Assembly (NCBI GenBank): GCA_033064195.1
Contig: JARBJD010000187.1
Location: 1-64,000, forward strand
Reading direction: 5' to 3'
From: Blattamonas nauphoetae
Taxonomy: Eukaryota; Preaxostyla; Oxymonadida
Length of the DNA stretch: 64,000 nt
Each line of letters opens with the position of its first letter. The first letter of the stretch is position 1. Shown here piece after piece: positions 10,030-22,832 of the stretch. The translations under genes and the position numbers were made by a program. The notes beneath the pieces were generated by a model. It saw nothing but the letters and a program-made list of their open reading frames with translations, was not told the origin of the DNA and made no database searches.

Positions 10030-11789
10030 TATACCTGTCAGGCATGGCATGGCATCCATGTTTTTACCGAAAAGCATTGATAGTGGTGTTAGAAAACCGC
10101 AAACCGTCAGAAAACCGCAACCAGCGTGATAAAACCGCCACTTCATTCATGCATTATTCTGTTTTTCTCATGGTCTCTACAGAAGGAATGAATAAGTTTT
10201 CTGGAAAAAATGAAGAGGTAAAACACATCTGTGAAATGCGACATTGACATCAATGGGTCATGATTCAAACCAAAATTGGTGTTTCTAAGCCCACTACTCA
10301 ATTCATGTCATTCAACCACAAAGCTCGTCTCGATACTCAAATATACCTGTTTTTCAACTCCACCCGACCATTGGTAGTGAGATGATCAGCGATTCAAGGG
10401 AGAATTACCAAGTGTTAACAATGAAGTATGTCTCTTTCTTAAAATCATACCTGAGATAATCTAATAGATGCAACATTCGGAGGAGGAGATAATAACGGGA
10501 CTCATACAGATATTGACTTCAACTCAGAGTCTCGTGAAAGATCAGTTTAAATTGAGTCACTTCACGATTGTTTGTGATTGATTTTTTCAAAAAGGTGAGA
10601 AAATTGGAGATTAGTGTGTAGAAATGGATAAAGAGCTTTATTATGATGAAGATCGTCCGGTTGCGGTTTTTCCAACACCCGTTGCGGGTTTCTGAACACG
10701 TGCGGTTTTCTAACACTACTATGACATGCCCGGGCATGGCCGTTCCCAATGATGGGTCCGAGATCTTTTTTCAAATCTACAAACAACACGATAAAGACCA
10801 CAATCTGAGTTGAAAGTGGAAGTAATGAGATGGACGCACAACTTTAAGGGATAAATACTCAACATATCTGCCTTCTGACACAGTTCTCGTATGAAATATG
10901 TGTTTCATGGGTTGATCTTGCTTCACTTCCTGAAAGGACTGTTTGTCTTCATATTTCGATGTCATTCGATTCTATCTTGTCCATCAGATTCATTTCACTT
11001 AAATCATCACCTATTCTCTTACTCCTCTCAATGTCCGATCTTTCCATGTCATCTCTTGACAAGTAAAGTCGCAAAGCCCGAAGCAACTCTTCTTGCACAA
11101 ATCTGTCCTTGTAAGCGGCAAACTCCGCCAGAAACAGGTTTATTCATCAATCTTGCTCAGTTATTTTGCCAGTTCATTCATGTCACTCCGGGTCTCACGA
11201 TCGTGCCAAGAGACAACGATCTAAACAGAAGACCAGTAAATCACGCAAAAGTCATGTATTTCCAACGGTATTTTTCATTCTTTCAGTCATTCTTTTTGTT
11301 TCGAGACTAGATCCCCCCTTCAGACGGTGCCTGCCTCGATTTCTCCTTACAACCGCTCCAACGAACTAAATTCCCCTCTGACGTGATGGAAGAGCGATCT
11401 TAATGAGAAAATCCAACCAGATACATTGATATGTTGCCAAAGACTACTCAGACACAAAACCTTCTCACCAACACTTTTTTGACTTCTTCTTTGAGATTCA
11501 TCTCCCCAAACCGTCTTTCTCTGTCTTCTTCTGTCGATTGTGTTCCACCTCTGGAGTTTTCGTTTGACGTGTCGTTTTCACTACATTGATTTTTAACATT
11601 TTTTCTCAAAACACCACCCCATCTGTCTCTGCCAGTAATACTTCCCAATGCGAAGTAAAATGAGTTGATAATATGTTTATACACATATAGAGTGTGATTT
11701 ATGACCTTTCTAATATGAAGATGTGATCGAGCCCATTGAGAGTGTTTGTTGGCATTTGACATCGAGAAAACCCATGCCTGACAGGTATA
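10030..11789. mobile_element. hAT-like element, non-autonomous, 1.76 kb
   Basis: Left end TATACCTGTCAGGCATGG and the reverse complement of the right end, TATACCTGTCAGGCATGG, match over 18 bp. Direct repeats TGTTCAGC (10022-10029 and 11790-11797) are an exact 8-bp target duplication. The first nine bases of the terminus equal those of the 5900-7290 element, so both belong to one lineage. The interior has no transposase frame. It inserted about 70 bp downstream of the acyl-CoA synthetase stop codon. Confidence 0.88.
10081..10721. repeat. Inner inverted repeat inside the 10030-11789 element
   Basis: Sequence from 10081 (TAGTGGTGTTAGAAAACCGC) is repeated inverted up to 10721 (reverse complement TAGTAGTGTTAGAAAACCGC). 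Several AAAACCGCAA-type boxes lie on each side: 10094-10140 and about 10660-10710. The arms are about 60 bp and diverged by indels. No target duplication is obvious. It is either a second, older element nested near the left end or subterminal repeats of the hAT. Confidence 0.6.
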
Positions 11790-11950
11790 TGTTCAGCAGA
11801 TGTTTGAGTTCTTATGTAACCCACTTCTTCTTTTCATGCTCACGCTTTTTGTTGTTTTTGTCACATTCAATGGGTCGCAAGAGAACGAAAATCAAGTGAA
11901 GATTATGCAAATTCGGGGAGTACCAATCCCCAGTTTTGGTTGTGGGGCGT

Positions 11951-13881
11951 TTAACCAGACGGTACGTTGTCAAGAGGCACAGGAACTGTAAAATGGTCTT
12001 CGAAGATGGAAAAGGGCTGTTGGATCTGTGTCTGAAAAGAGAATTCCGAGAAAGCATATACGTCAGGCAGTCCAGACGGTTGGGGAGCAAGGATTTGCGG
12101 CGAACGGAAAAACACGGCGTCTTCAAACTGAGACACGAACCTCAATTCAGAGTCAGAGATATCGAGTGATTTCGCAGGAAACAACTGGTGGTCGTTCCAT
12201 AAATCTTCTTCAAAGATCTTTGTTGGTGATTTGAAGGCCGGAGCTTGGATAGGCTGGCCTGAATGAGTTGGTTGTGGGTCAGGCGATGAGAGATCGTCTA
12301 AATCGGGTTTACGAGTGTGATCCGAGTGAGGATCAGTAGCAGCAAGAGAGACAATTGCATTGCCAATTGGAGGATGTGTAGGATTCGGTGGGGAAAGAAG
12401 AAATGATTCTGGTTTGGGTTCGGGATCCTTTGCTGAAGGTGGGTTCTTCTTTTGCAACCAAGTCGGCACAAACACTGACGCATCTTTATTCAAGATGAAT
12501 GGTGTTGCATCAGATCTTGAATGATTTGGTTTCGCGGATTTTTGAACAATTTGTGATGGGTTTGTTTTCGGGGGATAAACTTTAGGAAGAGGGATCGACA
12601 AATGAGTAAGCTGAGGCTGATGTTGGATCGGACCCACAGAAAACTGAGGAAGATGATGGGGATGATGTGGGGAGAATGTGAGCTCGGGTTTGTAAATGAT
12701 GGTCTGTGGAGGAGGACCAGGCTCGAATAAGGTCAAGGGAGTTGTAAATTGCATCACAACTTTGATCGGCAATGAAGGTACTCCAAAAGACACCTGGAGA
12801 AGCTCCGGATGTTGGAGAAAATGTTGGAGGCAAGCTTTCGCGGCCTATGCAGAATTCAGAGGGAAAATAGGTGAGGAATGGAGAGAAAAATATGGGTGAT
12901 TGCAAAAATGCGGTGTAGACCTGTTCACCTTGCTTGGTTTGCGGAAAACTTAGTTGTGCTTTCCCAGTGAACTGGTTGTTCCTGCACAAACGAAGTTCAA
13001 GTTTGGGCTGAACAGAAATGAGATATATTTGCTCGTTGCAATATTTCTCTTCGAAGAATCGACAAAATGGTTTGAACATTTCTGTGTGAGTGTCAGTGAG
13101 CCTCGAAATGAGAGGGACACTCGGGTCAAGTGGAGAAAACACGTTTTCGTGTGTAAACGAAATATCGAGTTTTGTATGAAGCATTCTGTCTCTAAGGCGC
13201 ATCCATTGGACGTCAAACTTGTTTGAAATTGGCGGTTTTTTGAGCATCGAATGAACAGCCTCTGCATCGCTTCGTTCCAAAAAAACTATGTAAACGACAC
13301 CATGGTATTCATCCGTATCAAAACAGAAACGATCACCGACGATTGTCCTTGAAAAAGGAGTCTAGAAGACTGAGTGAGGCAAACGAGATGAGGTCGCTAA
13401 GCTCCATCTGAATCTGTTCAAGACTGAACGGGAAATCAATTGGGCGTCTCATTTTGATTTGGATAACACGATTATCGGCTGGGAGCACTGATACGATGGT
13501 ACCATCAATATCCTAAAGAAATTTGGCTCTAAGGAGCACAATTCACACTAAAAATGGACCATTTGAAATCAGAGCTCGAGGAGTTTGTTGTGTGCGGAAA
13601 TCGATGAATCCACACGATGGGAGGGGTTCATTTTGCTTTCCTGGTTTCATTTCAAACTTAATAAAGTCCCTGGGATATCTCCCATGAAAATACCGTGAAA
13701 TCTTTTCTGTATTCAATGGTGAGCGAAGGTCTTTGAGGCAAATTTTATCTGTGTAGATAAGTGGATGAAAAATAGCTCAGAAGCTTGATTGGTTCATACA
13801 GATGACTAAAATGGGTGAGAGATGTTGAAATGATGAGATAAAAATGAATATACCACTGGGTTTTTCGTTGGGAAGAGACAT
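11951..13881 (-). CDS. Two-RRM RNA-binding protein with Pro-rich tail, 5 exons
   Basis: Proposed exons on the minus strand: 13881-13854, 13748-13549, 13512-13385, 13347-12921 and 12844-11951, encoding 558 aa; introns are 105, 36, 37 and 76 nt. The start MSLPNEKPS is followed by a first RRM-like unit (about 10-95) with ICLKDL as RNP2-like strand and CGFIDFRT as RNP1-like strand. A second unit (about 95-180) has VIQIKMR and HGVVYIVFLER in the corresponding places. A third mixed alpha/beta stretch follows to about 285, then a Pro/Ser/His-rich tail to the TAA at 11951. RRMs bind single-stranded RNA; the specific role here is unknown. The gene diverges from the LRR-PP2C gene with 153 bp between start codons. 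The splice into exon 4 (donor GTTTGC) is supported by restoring the RRM2 frame. Confidence 0.72.
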
Positions 13882-14034
13882 GAAATGAAAAGACAAGAAC
13901 CGACAAGATTCAGTTTCGCTAAGGGACGATCAACTCTTGTCGATCTAACAAAGGAGTTCTATGGTGAATTATCATTCAGATCATATGAAAAGTGAAATAA
14001 CGTGTGTTGAACAGTATCCCCGGTCCAACCTTCC

Positions 14035-16029
14035 ATGAGAGTAAGATTATGGGGCTCAGAACTGCATTTCTTTTTTCCGATGTATGGATACTTTAGTTCA
14101 TCATGGATCTCATATTCTCTCCATTATAAACATTTTTTTCGTTGCGTGTGTTTGTGTTCAACAGGGGATGTGGCTCAAGTTCAGTCGATTTTGTCAACAC
14201 AGAAACACAGACATTTTACGAAGCTGTCGAAACAACATACAATGAACTGGCAAAAGAAGAAGAAATTGATCGTGTCAAGACTTTTCTTCCATCTGTAGCC
14301 GAGCAACTAGCGACAGTAACAGGAAGATACTCTCCCATTATCCTTAAGTTCCAAAACATCCGCCTAACCTACATCTGCCTCAAGTCTATCTATTCTGGGA
14401 TTGCATCGACTCGGAATATGTGCGAATTGTCATTGACGAACTGTAGGTTAGCTGATGACGCAATCAACATCGTGTCTGACATGCTCAAGGATCAACATCA
14501 CCTTCGAAAAGTATCGCTTCCGTCATTGTTCACTTTTTCACCCATTTTCTCCATTTTTCCAGTTGGATTTATCCCATAATCGAATTGGACAGGCAGGTTT
14601 CATCCTTCTCGGACAATCGTTGCGTACAAACAAAACACTCGTAAGCCTAATCATGAACCACAACCCAGGAAGAATGGAAGGTGTCATGCATCTTTCCATC
14701 GCACTCCGCCTTAATCGGACACTCACTCGACTGGGCCTCGCTAATTTGGATATGGGAGATGAAGGCGCATGCCACATCGCATCGAATATGACAGAAAACC
14801 GGAAATTAGCATCACTTGATATCTCTGGCAATCGTATTGGAATGGAGGGATCGCAACAGCTTGTTTTAGCAATAGAACAGAACACGACTCTCAAATCAAT
14901 TGATGTCTCGAACAACCCCATTCCAAGCAATCATATGGAAATTATATCCAACGTCCTGGAAAGGAATGTCTGTGTTGCGTATTCTATCCAGTCAATACTC
15001 GATAATTTCTGGAAAGAGGCCATGAACAAGAACCTGATCGCCGAAGAATCGACAACAGATGGAGGAACACGTCTCTTCTGGATTACACCCGGTCAGAAGA
15101 ATGAAATGCAAGGCGGAGAAGATTTGGATCAATTCGCATCACTCGCCGGGGACGAAACTTATGGTTTGGCCGGAATGAATCTCCCGTCGAAAGAAACCAT
15201 CCGTTTTGCCGCTCAACAACTCTCATCCTTATTTGGGCCGTTTGAACTACCATTTTTGTTGCCTGGCCAACAACGTCATAATGCCATGCATCGAACAAGG
15301 AAGCTGCGAGTCGGGTACGCTGACACGATCGGGCGCAGACTGACCATGGAGGATGTGATAGTCATTCGCCGCTCATTCCGTGAACGGCAGGATGAGGACC
15401 TGCTTGCTGTGTTTGATGGGCATGGTGGACGGGAGGCTAGTGAATTCTGTGGCGAGAACCTGCCTCCCATCCTAGCTGCCCACCTCGATGCTGGCCAACC
15501 GCCAAACGTTGCTCTTCGCGAAGCCTTCCTTGAAACAAACCAGCAGATGAGCCGATACGACATCAACGACGGTTCAACCGGAGCTGTGTGTCTCATCACA
15601 GGAGACAAGATTTATTGTGCGAATGCAGGCGATACCAGAATCGTCCTGTCGCGAAAAGGAAGGGCAGTGCGGCTTACTTTCGACCACAAGGCCGATATTC
15701 CCGAGGAAGTTGCCCGGATCAACGCGCTTGGTGGTTATGTTTCAGACAAGCGCGTGATGGGCATCCTCGCAGTGGCTAGAGCGCTCGGAGACTTCTTCCT
15801 TCATCCCTACGTCACAGCTGACCCGTTCTTGACTGTTACGAACATCTCTCCGGGAGATGAGTTTGTGATCGTCGCTTGTGATGGCGTGTGGGATGTCATT
15901 TCAGATGACTTGGCTTGTCAGATTGTTGCAACTGATTCGGACCCGGTTCAGGCTGCTCTTAAACTGATTGACCAGGCTTTTCTCACAGGAAGTACTGATA
16001 ATATCTCCGTGATCGTCGCGTATCTTTGA
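14035..16029 (+). CDS. LRR-PP2C protein phosphatase fusion
   Basis: Proposed exons 14035-14040 (ATGAGA before GTAAGA), 14211-14510 and 14563-16029 give 590 aa. The last two exons are firm; the tiny first exon is a guess, since the second exon has no in-frame ATG. Residues about 60-260 are ribonuclease-inhibitor-type leucine-rich repeats (LRKLDLSHNRIGQAGF, LASLDISGNRIGMEG, LKSIDVSNNPIPSN). Residues about 350-588 are a full PP2C/PPM metal-dependent Ser/Thr phosphatase: GRRLTMEDV, FDGHGGREA (metal Asp), GSTGAV, ANAGDTR, LAVARALGD, VACDGVWDVISD and DNISVIV are all present, so it should be catalytically active. LRRs likely choose partners. It is probably soluble and cytosolic. It ends with TGA 290 bp before the long inverted repeat. 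Confidence 0.9.
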
Positions 16030-16318
16030 GACGACTTCTTTTTTTGGATTTATAGCGTTGATCTAGCTCTTGATTTCTTTATCATTCCGTTATCATCACT
16101 TCAATCTTTATTATCGGGCATTTATTGATCATCGTTTGAGATTAAGCATGAAAACCTAACACAGACTTATTCAGGCGTTTCGAGATCTGTCTCGTTTGAT
16201 CTACACATGATCATCTCAACCCCAAAATGTCTCGCGATTCTGCGCAACCTGTTCAACCGTACCCCTCTTTTGATCATTTCTTCTATATATATCTCCTTCC
16301 ATCTCTCCAACAATAGAT

Positions 16319-18168
16319 ACAGTCCTTTTCAAAAAGATGTTCAACTGGTTCAAAAATGTGATCAACTGTTTCAAAAAGATGGCTGATCGACACGATACCC
16401 TCGCCCACAATACTGATTTTCCTCTTCTGACCACTTTCCACCCCTGACTCATCTCTCGTTTTAGAATGCCTGCATGGACAGATAGTGACAAAAAAGATGG
16501 TCTGTCTTATTTTTCGCCAAAAATGTGCACATTTTGTCGAGATTTTCAGCATTTTCATTTTTTTCAACATTTTGCTCTCATCCTTCTTCTTTCTTTCAAA
16601 TAGAACAAGATCCTTCCTCCAATTGAGATCTTATTTGGTGAATCGCTGTTTTATCACTGATAAAGTCATGCTTTATTAAATTTCGATCTCGTCCATTCAG
16701 CCGTGGCAATTTGGAATGTATGTCAATTGTTTGCTCTATTCACAGAGGTTCCCATCCTCGATTCGTCTGTTCGGCGCAGATCCAGATGGTCCGGTAGTTT
16801 TTAAACGGACTGCAGACTGTTCTGGACTTTTCTAACACCCGTCGTGCCCATCTTTCATCGTATAGCCACTATCGCGTTTTCATTAGGTTTCTTGGTTTAT
16901 TCTCATCATTACATGCAGTCATCTCGATCATGCTTTGTGTGTTCTATAGTATTCCTCGTGTTCCCATCTCGACATTGAAAATAAGTCATATCATTCCAAG
17001 TATCCATATTCATGCTTGCTTTCACGGTTAGTCTCGTTCATTCTCTTTGATTAATCTCCTCTCTATATTTTTCTTGCAGTTTTATGACATATCAATTCAA
17101 CAACTGTCACTTCACGAAAGAAGATGATCTTGTCATTTGAAAAGTCAGAAACGCAAATAAAGTTAAATCAAGATGGAAATGAGTGTCTGTGTTGGGACCA
17201 AGAAATTGGATCGACAAGAAAAAATGTTTCAAGGAGAAAAGAGATCAGAAGGTATTGAATCGAAATGTTGAACCGTATCGATTTTATTTTCCCTTTTGAC
17301 ATAAAAAATGAAGATGAATGATAATTTTTGTCAGAAAAAGTACAAGTTACATCAAACATCAAGTGTGCATCTAAAGATCTGGATGAGGATCTCGTGATGT
17401 GACTGTTTTGGAAACAAGCAGGGAGTGTAAGAGCGATGAAAATGAGTGAAGAGAATACACGAAGAGACTGACCGTGTTGGATTGTGAAATGAAGTTCTAT
17501 GAGGGATATTGGCAGTGTATTGAGAGCTTTGCGGATACAAGCATGCAAGTATTGGACAACTGATTGTTTTGCCAAAATTAGTTGAGAGATCTATATTAAA
17601 TGATGAGCATAAAAGAGAAAACATGTGAAAACCAGATTAAGGACGATGACGAGAGAGCGTCAGAACGAGAGTTCATCAACAGATTGCGAGTTTGATGTCA
17701 CATTAGAACGGATGAAAGGATACGGGGAACTGTCTACATACAGGGCGTGCAATAGAGAAGTATGAGAAAAGAACAAACAATTGACATACATTCCAAATTG
17801 CCACGGCTGAATGGACGAGATCGAAATTTAATAAAGCATGACTTTATCAGTGATAAAACAGCGATTCACCAAATAAGATCTCAATTGGAGGAAGGATCTT
17901 GTTCTATTTGAAAGAAAGAAGAAGGATGAGAGCAAAATGATGAAAAAAATGAAAATGCTGAAAATCTCGACAAAATGTGCACATTTTTGGCGAAAAATAA
18001 GACAGACCATCTTTTTTGTCACTATCTGTCCATGCAGGCATTCTAAAACGAGAGATGAGTCAGGGGTGGAAAGTGGTCAGAAGAGGAAAATCAGTATTGT
18101 GGGCGAGGGTATCGTGTCGATCAGCCATCTTTTTGAACCAGTTGAACATCTTTTTGAAAAGGACTGTA
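16319..18168. repeat. Long near-identical inverted repeat (0.4 kb arms, 1.04 kb spacer)
   Basis: The left arm 16319-16734 (416 bp) and the right arm 17774-18168 (395 bp) are inverse copies from TACAGTCC to CAATTGTTTG. By eye they differ by little more than one base and a 21-bp unit present only on the left, between short TTCAAAAA direct repeats. The spacer 16735-17773 has no convincing gene. The arms carry an open frame in both directions (for example LFETVDHIFEPVEHLFEKD on the minus strand of the left arm), but it has no start context or homologous gene. No flanking target duplication was found. Either a recent inverted duplication or a foldback-type element. Confidence 0.93.
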
Positions 18169-18757
18169 GGAACGATAATCTAGTTTATGGGCAATGATCC
18201 ATTTACGTGGCACCCTCTTCGTTGATTGTCAACTATGTGAGAGCGTCCTCAATGAGAGCGACAAATTCCACAGCGTTCTCCACACTGCCAGTTCCAGAAA
18301 GCTATGTTAAGGCGGGAATAGTTCGAGACAACCAAGTTCGGCTACGATGAACGGAGAAGCTGAAAAGAGAAACGAAGGCAAATGCTCAACAGAGAAACCG
18401 CGGATGAGGAAATTCAACTCCTCCTTCTGTCACAAAGGAAACTGATTGGGAGTCGGGATCGATTCTGGAGGATTCTGACTTCTCCGAACCTTCACTCACC
18501 TTGTCAATCGTTCAATCACTTATCATCATCATACTCTTCGTGAGAAACACGTATTCTCACATTCTTTTTCATCCATCATCCCACAATTTTTGACTTTTAT
18601 CGTAAATTGAGTGGAAATGGTAAAATATTTGTTAATATTCTAATTCAATCTCGTAGGAACTCATCACAGTTCTAAATTCATTTCTGAATAACTGGGGGCC
18701 CAAAATTGAAAAAGCAGATTTTTCCAGTGCAGACGTTTAGGAGGAAATACATCCTCA
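18169..18757. other. Intergenic between inverted repeat and next gene
   Basis: Several short plus-strand frames between stops; no gene recognised. The last 150 bp are AT-rich and could hold the promoter of the following gene. Confidence 0.5.
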
Positions 18758-21683
18758 ATGACTACAAAAGGTGCTGTACCTCCTTCTTTTTATTCATATC
18801 CATCAATTTCAGTGCGTTTTACCATCAAAAATGATCATCACCGAAGATATGCTGCCTTGGTTTTCAATCGCGATCTTTACGAACAGTTTGCCCGATTTAT
18901 GGTCCAATTTCATCCGCAATATTATGTTGATTTATTAGAATCCAAAACGGATTACCAATGAACACTCTTAAGAACCTCCCTGGTGCATTCGCACTTACAC
19001 CGTTTGAATCTACCACTGCGTACTTCGTGTTCCCAACAAATTCTGACCATCTTGTGGCATTCATTGACAATGAGACACTCGCTAATGTCTGGACTTTTAA
19101 TTTTATTCATTTTTTTCATATAGTTAACTGATCTCGCTCCATTCTGCACAAGACTGATTATCGCCTCAGATTTTGCAAATCGAGTTGCAAATATTCACAT
19201 CAATCCAAATGTTTGCATTTTACCTCGATTATTGGTCTCGTTTTTTCCAGACTACTGCGACAATCACTAAACTCACAACACAAACTTCATCTCGTCCAGG
19301 TTCCTCTAATTGGACAATGGAAGATCAACAATATGAATCATTATCTGCTACTAGCCTCGACAAGACCTCCTTTGCCGTATTTCCTCAATTCTCGCCAAAA
19401 GCAAATCTCCGGTTTGATCAATCGCTACAATTGGACACTGTTGAACCGCAATCATTCATATCACTGAGTGACAAAGAAAATTCAGGTCCAGCACAAAAGA
19501 ATTCACCCCCTTCATCGAAAGACTCCAATACTCACCACATCACAAGTACTGGAGACAAGAAATCAAGCCAACAAATCCCTCCTTCAAAGCCCAAAAACGC
19601 GTCTAAGAACAGTCCTCCTCACAAAAATACGCAACAACACGCCCCCTCTCCAAAGAATGTTGGGTCCGGCGGAGATTCATCGTCAGATAGTGAAGATTCG
19701 GAGAGTGATTCGAGCAGCTCAGATGCGTTCTTTGCGCCCAATATCGATCACATCCGGACGATGAACAAGGCCACGTCAAGAGCTGCACCTGTTGACAGAG
19801 TGACGCATCACCAATCGCCCCCTGTGGTCAAGAAGGAGACCACGCCTATTCCGATTTACGAAGAGAAAAGAATCTCATCCGAGGAACTATTTCGAAGACA
19901 ACTGGAATTGGAGGCTCAAAAACAAAAAGAACTTGATGAACTGATCCAACGGGAAGCAGAAGAGAAGCGGAGAAGAGAGGAAGAACAGAAAAGAAAGCTT
20001 GAAGAAGCAGAACGAATGAAGGAATTAGAAGAAAAGCTCCGAGTCGAAATCGAAGAGAAACTCAGAAAAGAAATGGAAGAAAAACTGAAACAAGAAAGAG
20101 AGCTCGCCAAACGGAAAGAACAGGAAACAAGAAGGATCCGAGAATGGCGGCAAAGAATTGAAGAAGAGGAAAGACAGAAGACTCTTGAGAATCAAAAAGC
20201 GGAAGATGAGCTGCGGATGGCGCAACTGCGTCTTTTACATGAAGAGGAACGGAGAAAGAAGGAGGAGGAACGGCAGCGTGAAGCAGACGTGAAAAGGCGG
20301 AAAGACGAAATCAAACGACAACGCGAAGAACAACGAAAGAAGGACGAAGAGGAGAGAATCCAGAGAGAGAACACTCGCAACAAGAAACTCCCCACAACCT
20401 ACAAAACCTTCGTGCCCACATTCAAGATCCCCGGTGCCATTTCACCGAACCCGAATGTGGCGCCAATGCTCCCGCGGCCCTTTACAGTCACATCCACCGG
20501 CGGAATGCCGATAAATCCGACCCCATTTCACCCATCGAAGCCCGCATCAAGCAAGGAGCCTAATCAGGCCATCACTCCCACCTCCTCCCCTCCCACAGGT
20601 GACGGTGCCATGTCGCCCACATCTCCAAAGCCAGACACACTCAACACTCCAGCTGAGTCTCCGCGAGCCTCCACCACACCCACATCACCGCGATCCAGCC
20701 CAACCATGTCAGATTCTCAAAACACGTCACCAGCCCCAAAATCGTCGGATTCTGTGAACAGAACATCACTCCCAGCAAATAAATCGAGTGGACCGCTCTA
20801 CAGCACGCCACCAGTCCAGGCTAAACCGATGCTCGATCGTCCCATAATGAAACCAACCCCGTACACAAATGGAAAACCAAGAGACTATGACGACGACCAT
20901 AAAGAGGACGAGCGAGAAGAGAGGTACGAAGAAGGCAGAAGAGGGAGATATACTACTCGCTACACTCCTCGCAGAGGTGGACGCGAATCACGGTTTCAAT
21001 ATTCAAACAGAGGACGAGGAAGGAATCCTGACAACCACTCGCATTGGGAGCCAAGAAAGAGTGGAGAGGGTGACTGGAAAGATGGGAACAGGTCGAGCGA
21101 CGATATTCGACGAGGCGGACGACCTGAAGACCGATCGAGAGAGGGATCGCTTGCGGATGAGCAGCGGGAAGAGGACGAGAAAGACAGCGCTTTTCGGTCT
21201 CTCAAAAGCGACGAGGAAAGATCGACTCGTTCTGAAGACTCCATTAACTGGAACGACGACGACATCATTCATTCACGACGAACAGGAAACAACCCCAACC
21301 TGCCCTTCTTCCACCGCGCAAAGGAGACCAGCGAGCCACCTCCCAAACAAGCTCCGCTGTTCGAATCGCCCGTCTCGATCATTCCCCTCAAGTCAGTGTC
21401 AGTGGGAAGGAAATGGATGCCGCCACGTGATGAATACGAAGACCTGGATGAAGATTTGGATGAAGAGGAGAAGTTGGTCAGAGCGAAGGCACGCTATGAA
21501 GAGCTGGAAAGAGTGGTGCGTTTGAAGAAGGAGGAGAAGGCGCTGCGGGAGCAGATTGAGGAGAGACGGCGGCTGGATGAGCTTAAACGAATTGAGGAGC
21601 AGAAACGCTGGGAATTGGAACAGCAGAAGTTCCGCAAAGATTTCGATGGACTCAACGATGATCCATCATCACCATCATCATAA
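18758..21683 (+). CDS. Coiled-coil protein with small N-terminal domain, 5 exons
   Basis: Proposed exons 18758-18770, 18813-18885, 18939-19086, 19124-19210 and 19251-21683 give 917 aa; introns are 42, 53, 37 and 40 nt, three of them with GTTTG or GTCTG donors. Residues 1-107 form a compact, non-repetitive domain (VRFTIKNDHHRRYAALVFN and on, ending ANRVANIHINPN) that I cannot name. Ser/Lys-rich linker follows to about 310. A strongly charged Glu/Arg/Lys coiled coil spans about 310-487. A Pro/Ser/Thr-rich stretch runs to about 670, an Arg/Gly/Asp-rich region (RGGRESRFQY, NRGRGRNPD) to about 800, and a second Glu/Arg coil to the end. Such a layout fits a scaffold or cytoskeletal/RNP adaptor; this is inference. 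It converges with the minus-strand gene at 22021. Confidence 0.8.
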
Positions 21684-22020
21684 ATTACTTTTCTCATATC
21701 TCTTCACACCAACACGCACAAATGTCGTGGGTTCTTCCTCGTAAACCAGACATTGTGTTCCCCAGGAATATGTCATTACATTTTTGCATGTTTTGTGTGA
21801 AAAGGGGGGATTATTTGAAGGATTGATGGTGTGAGGACGTAGTGAGAAGTGATGAGAGCAAGACGGCGTTTGAGTAGCACCAAGTTTGTGAATAGTCATG
21901 TAAAAGTCTGGAAGGAGGAAAATGAATGGGAATATCAAAACACAGACAAGATTATCTTTGAAACACGCTCACTCAGCCATTCTTCGGCTGACAACGTCTC
22001 GAGTGTCCAAAGAAGAGAAA
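21684..22020. other. Intergenic between convergent genes
   Basis: 337 bp separating two stop codons on opposite strands. It must hold both 3' ends; no distinctive signal seen. Confidence 0.5.
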
Positions 22021-22832
22021 TTATGATTTGTTCGTCCAAAATAATTTGTGAGTTTGATAATTCCAGGACACTAAACGAGTGACGAAAATATTACGATCAT
22101 ACACTGACAAATTCTCCACAAAATCGATCTTTGAGTTGTCACTCATCAGAGGGATGAACGAGTGATATGCATTGATCGCATATGATAAAGTTTCTTCAAA
22201 CGTCCGTGTATCTGCTATTTCTTGATATCTATCAACTGTGGTGTCTGTCTCTATCTTGGTTGATTCGAACTTTTCAGTTTTCGGGACATACAGTGAGCTT
22301 AAAGGAGAAATCCATCCACTCGTTTGGGTCCCTGTCATCCAAAATGCTGTGTTGATTGATGGATCTGGAATGCCCATTTGTGTCTTCACTTCTTCGCAAT
22401 TATTCATCTTTCCTTTGAGTGACGATGGTGAGAACATGGCGAGTTCCTCCAACACAGAATACACATCTGAAACCGTCAAAATGAAAGAATCTGTACCGTT
22501 CTTTCCATCTTCGTTTTCATATCCAAAAAATCCAAGAAGAATACTCGGGAAAAGTTCGAAGACAAATCGATGACTTGTTTCGTGTCCCACATGCAACAGA
22601 TCTCGGAGGGACAACAGAATACTTCGTAAATCCTTTCAAACGATTCGAGAATGTAATAAAATCAAACTTCGGTTGATGGGTTACTTGAGAGGGTGTTTTT
22701 CATTGTTGTGAGAAAATCAACAGAAAGAAGATTCTCTGAATTCAGTTGTGTCCACTGAGAGTTCTGGTCGATAAGGTGAATTGGAAATTGTTGGAGTACT
22801 TGTGTGAACGTCGGCTTTGGAGGATGTGACAT
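22021..22832 (-). CDS. Unknown helical protein, 258 aa, 2 exons
   Basis: Minus-strand exons 22832-22668 and 22632-22021 are joined across a 35-nt intron (donor GTTTGA), which restores a continuous frame from MSHPPKPTFTQVLQQF to FWTNKS. The first 100 residues are strongly helical (DLRSILLSLRDLLHVG, then HRFVFELFPSILLGFF), like an alpha-solenoid repeat. The remainder is mixed and Ser/Thr-rich. A HETSH string at residues 72-76 fits the HExxH pattern of metallopeptidases, but it sits in the helical repeat with no supporting motif, so it is probably coincidence. The layout faintly recalls hyccin-like scaffold proteins; I cannot support that. No signal peptide or membrane segment. Confidence 0.68.

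Noticed and set aside
13348-13370. A 23-nt intron in the RRM gene
   Set aside because: The phase does not fit. A 37-nt intron (13384-13348, donor GTTTGC) keeps the RRM frame and was used instead.
22590-22640. HExxH metallopeptidase motif (HETSH)
   Set aside because: It lies in a helical repeat with no third ligand or peptidase context.
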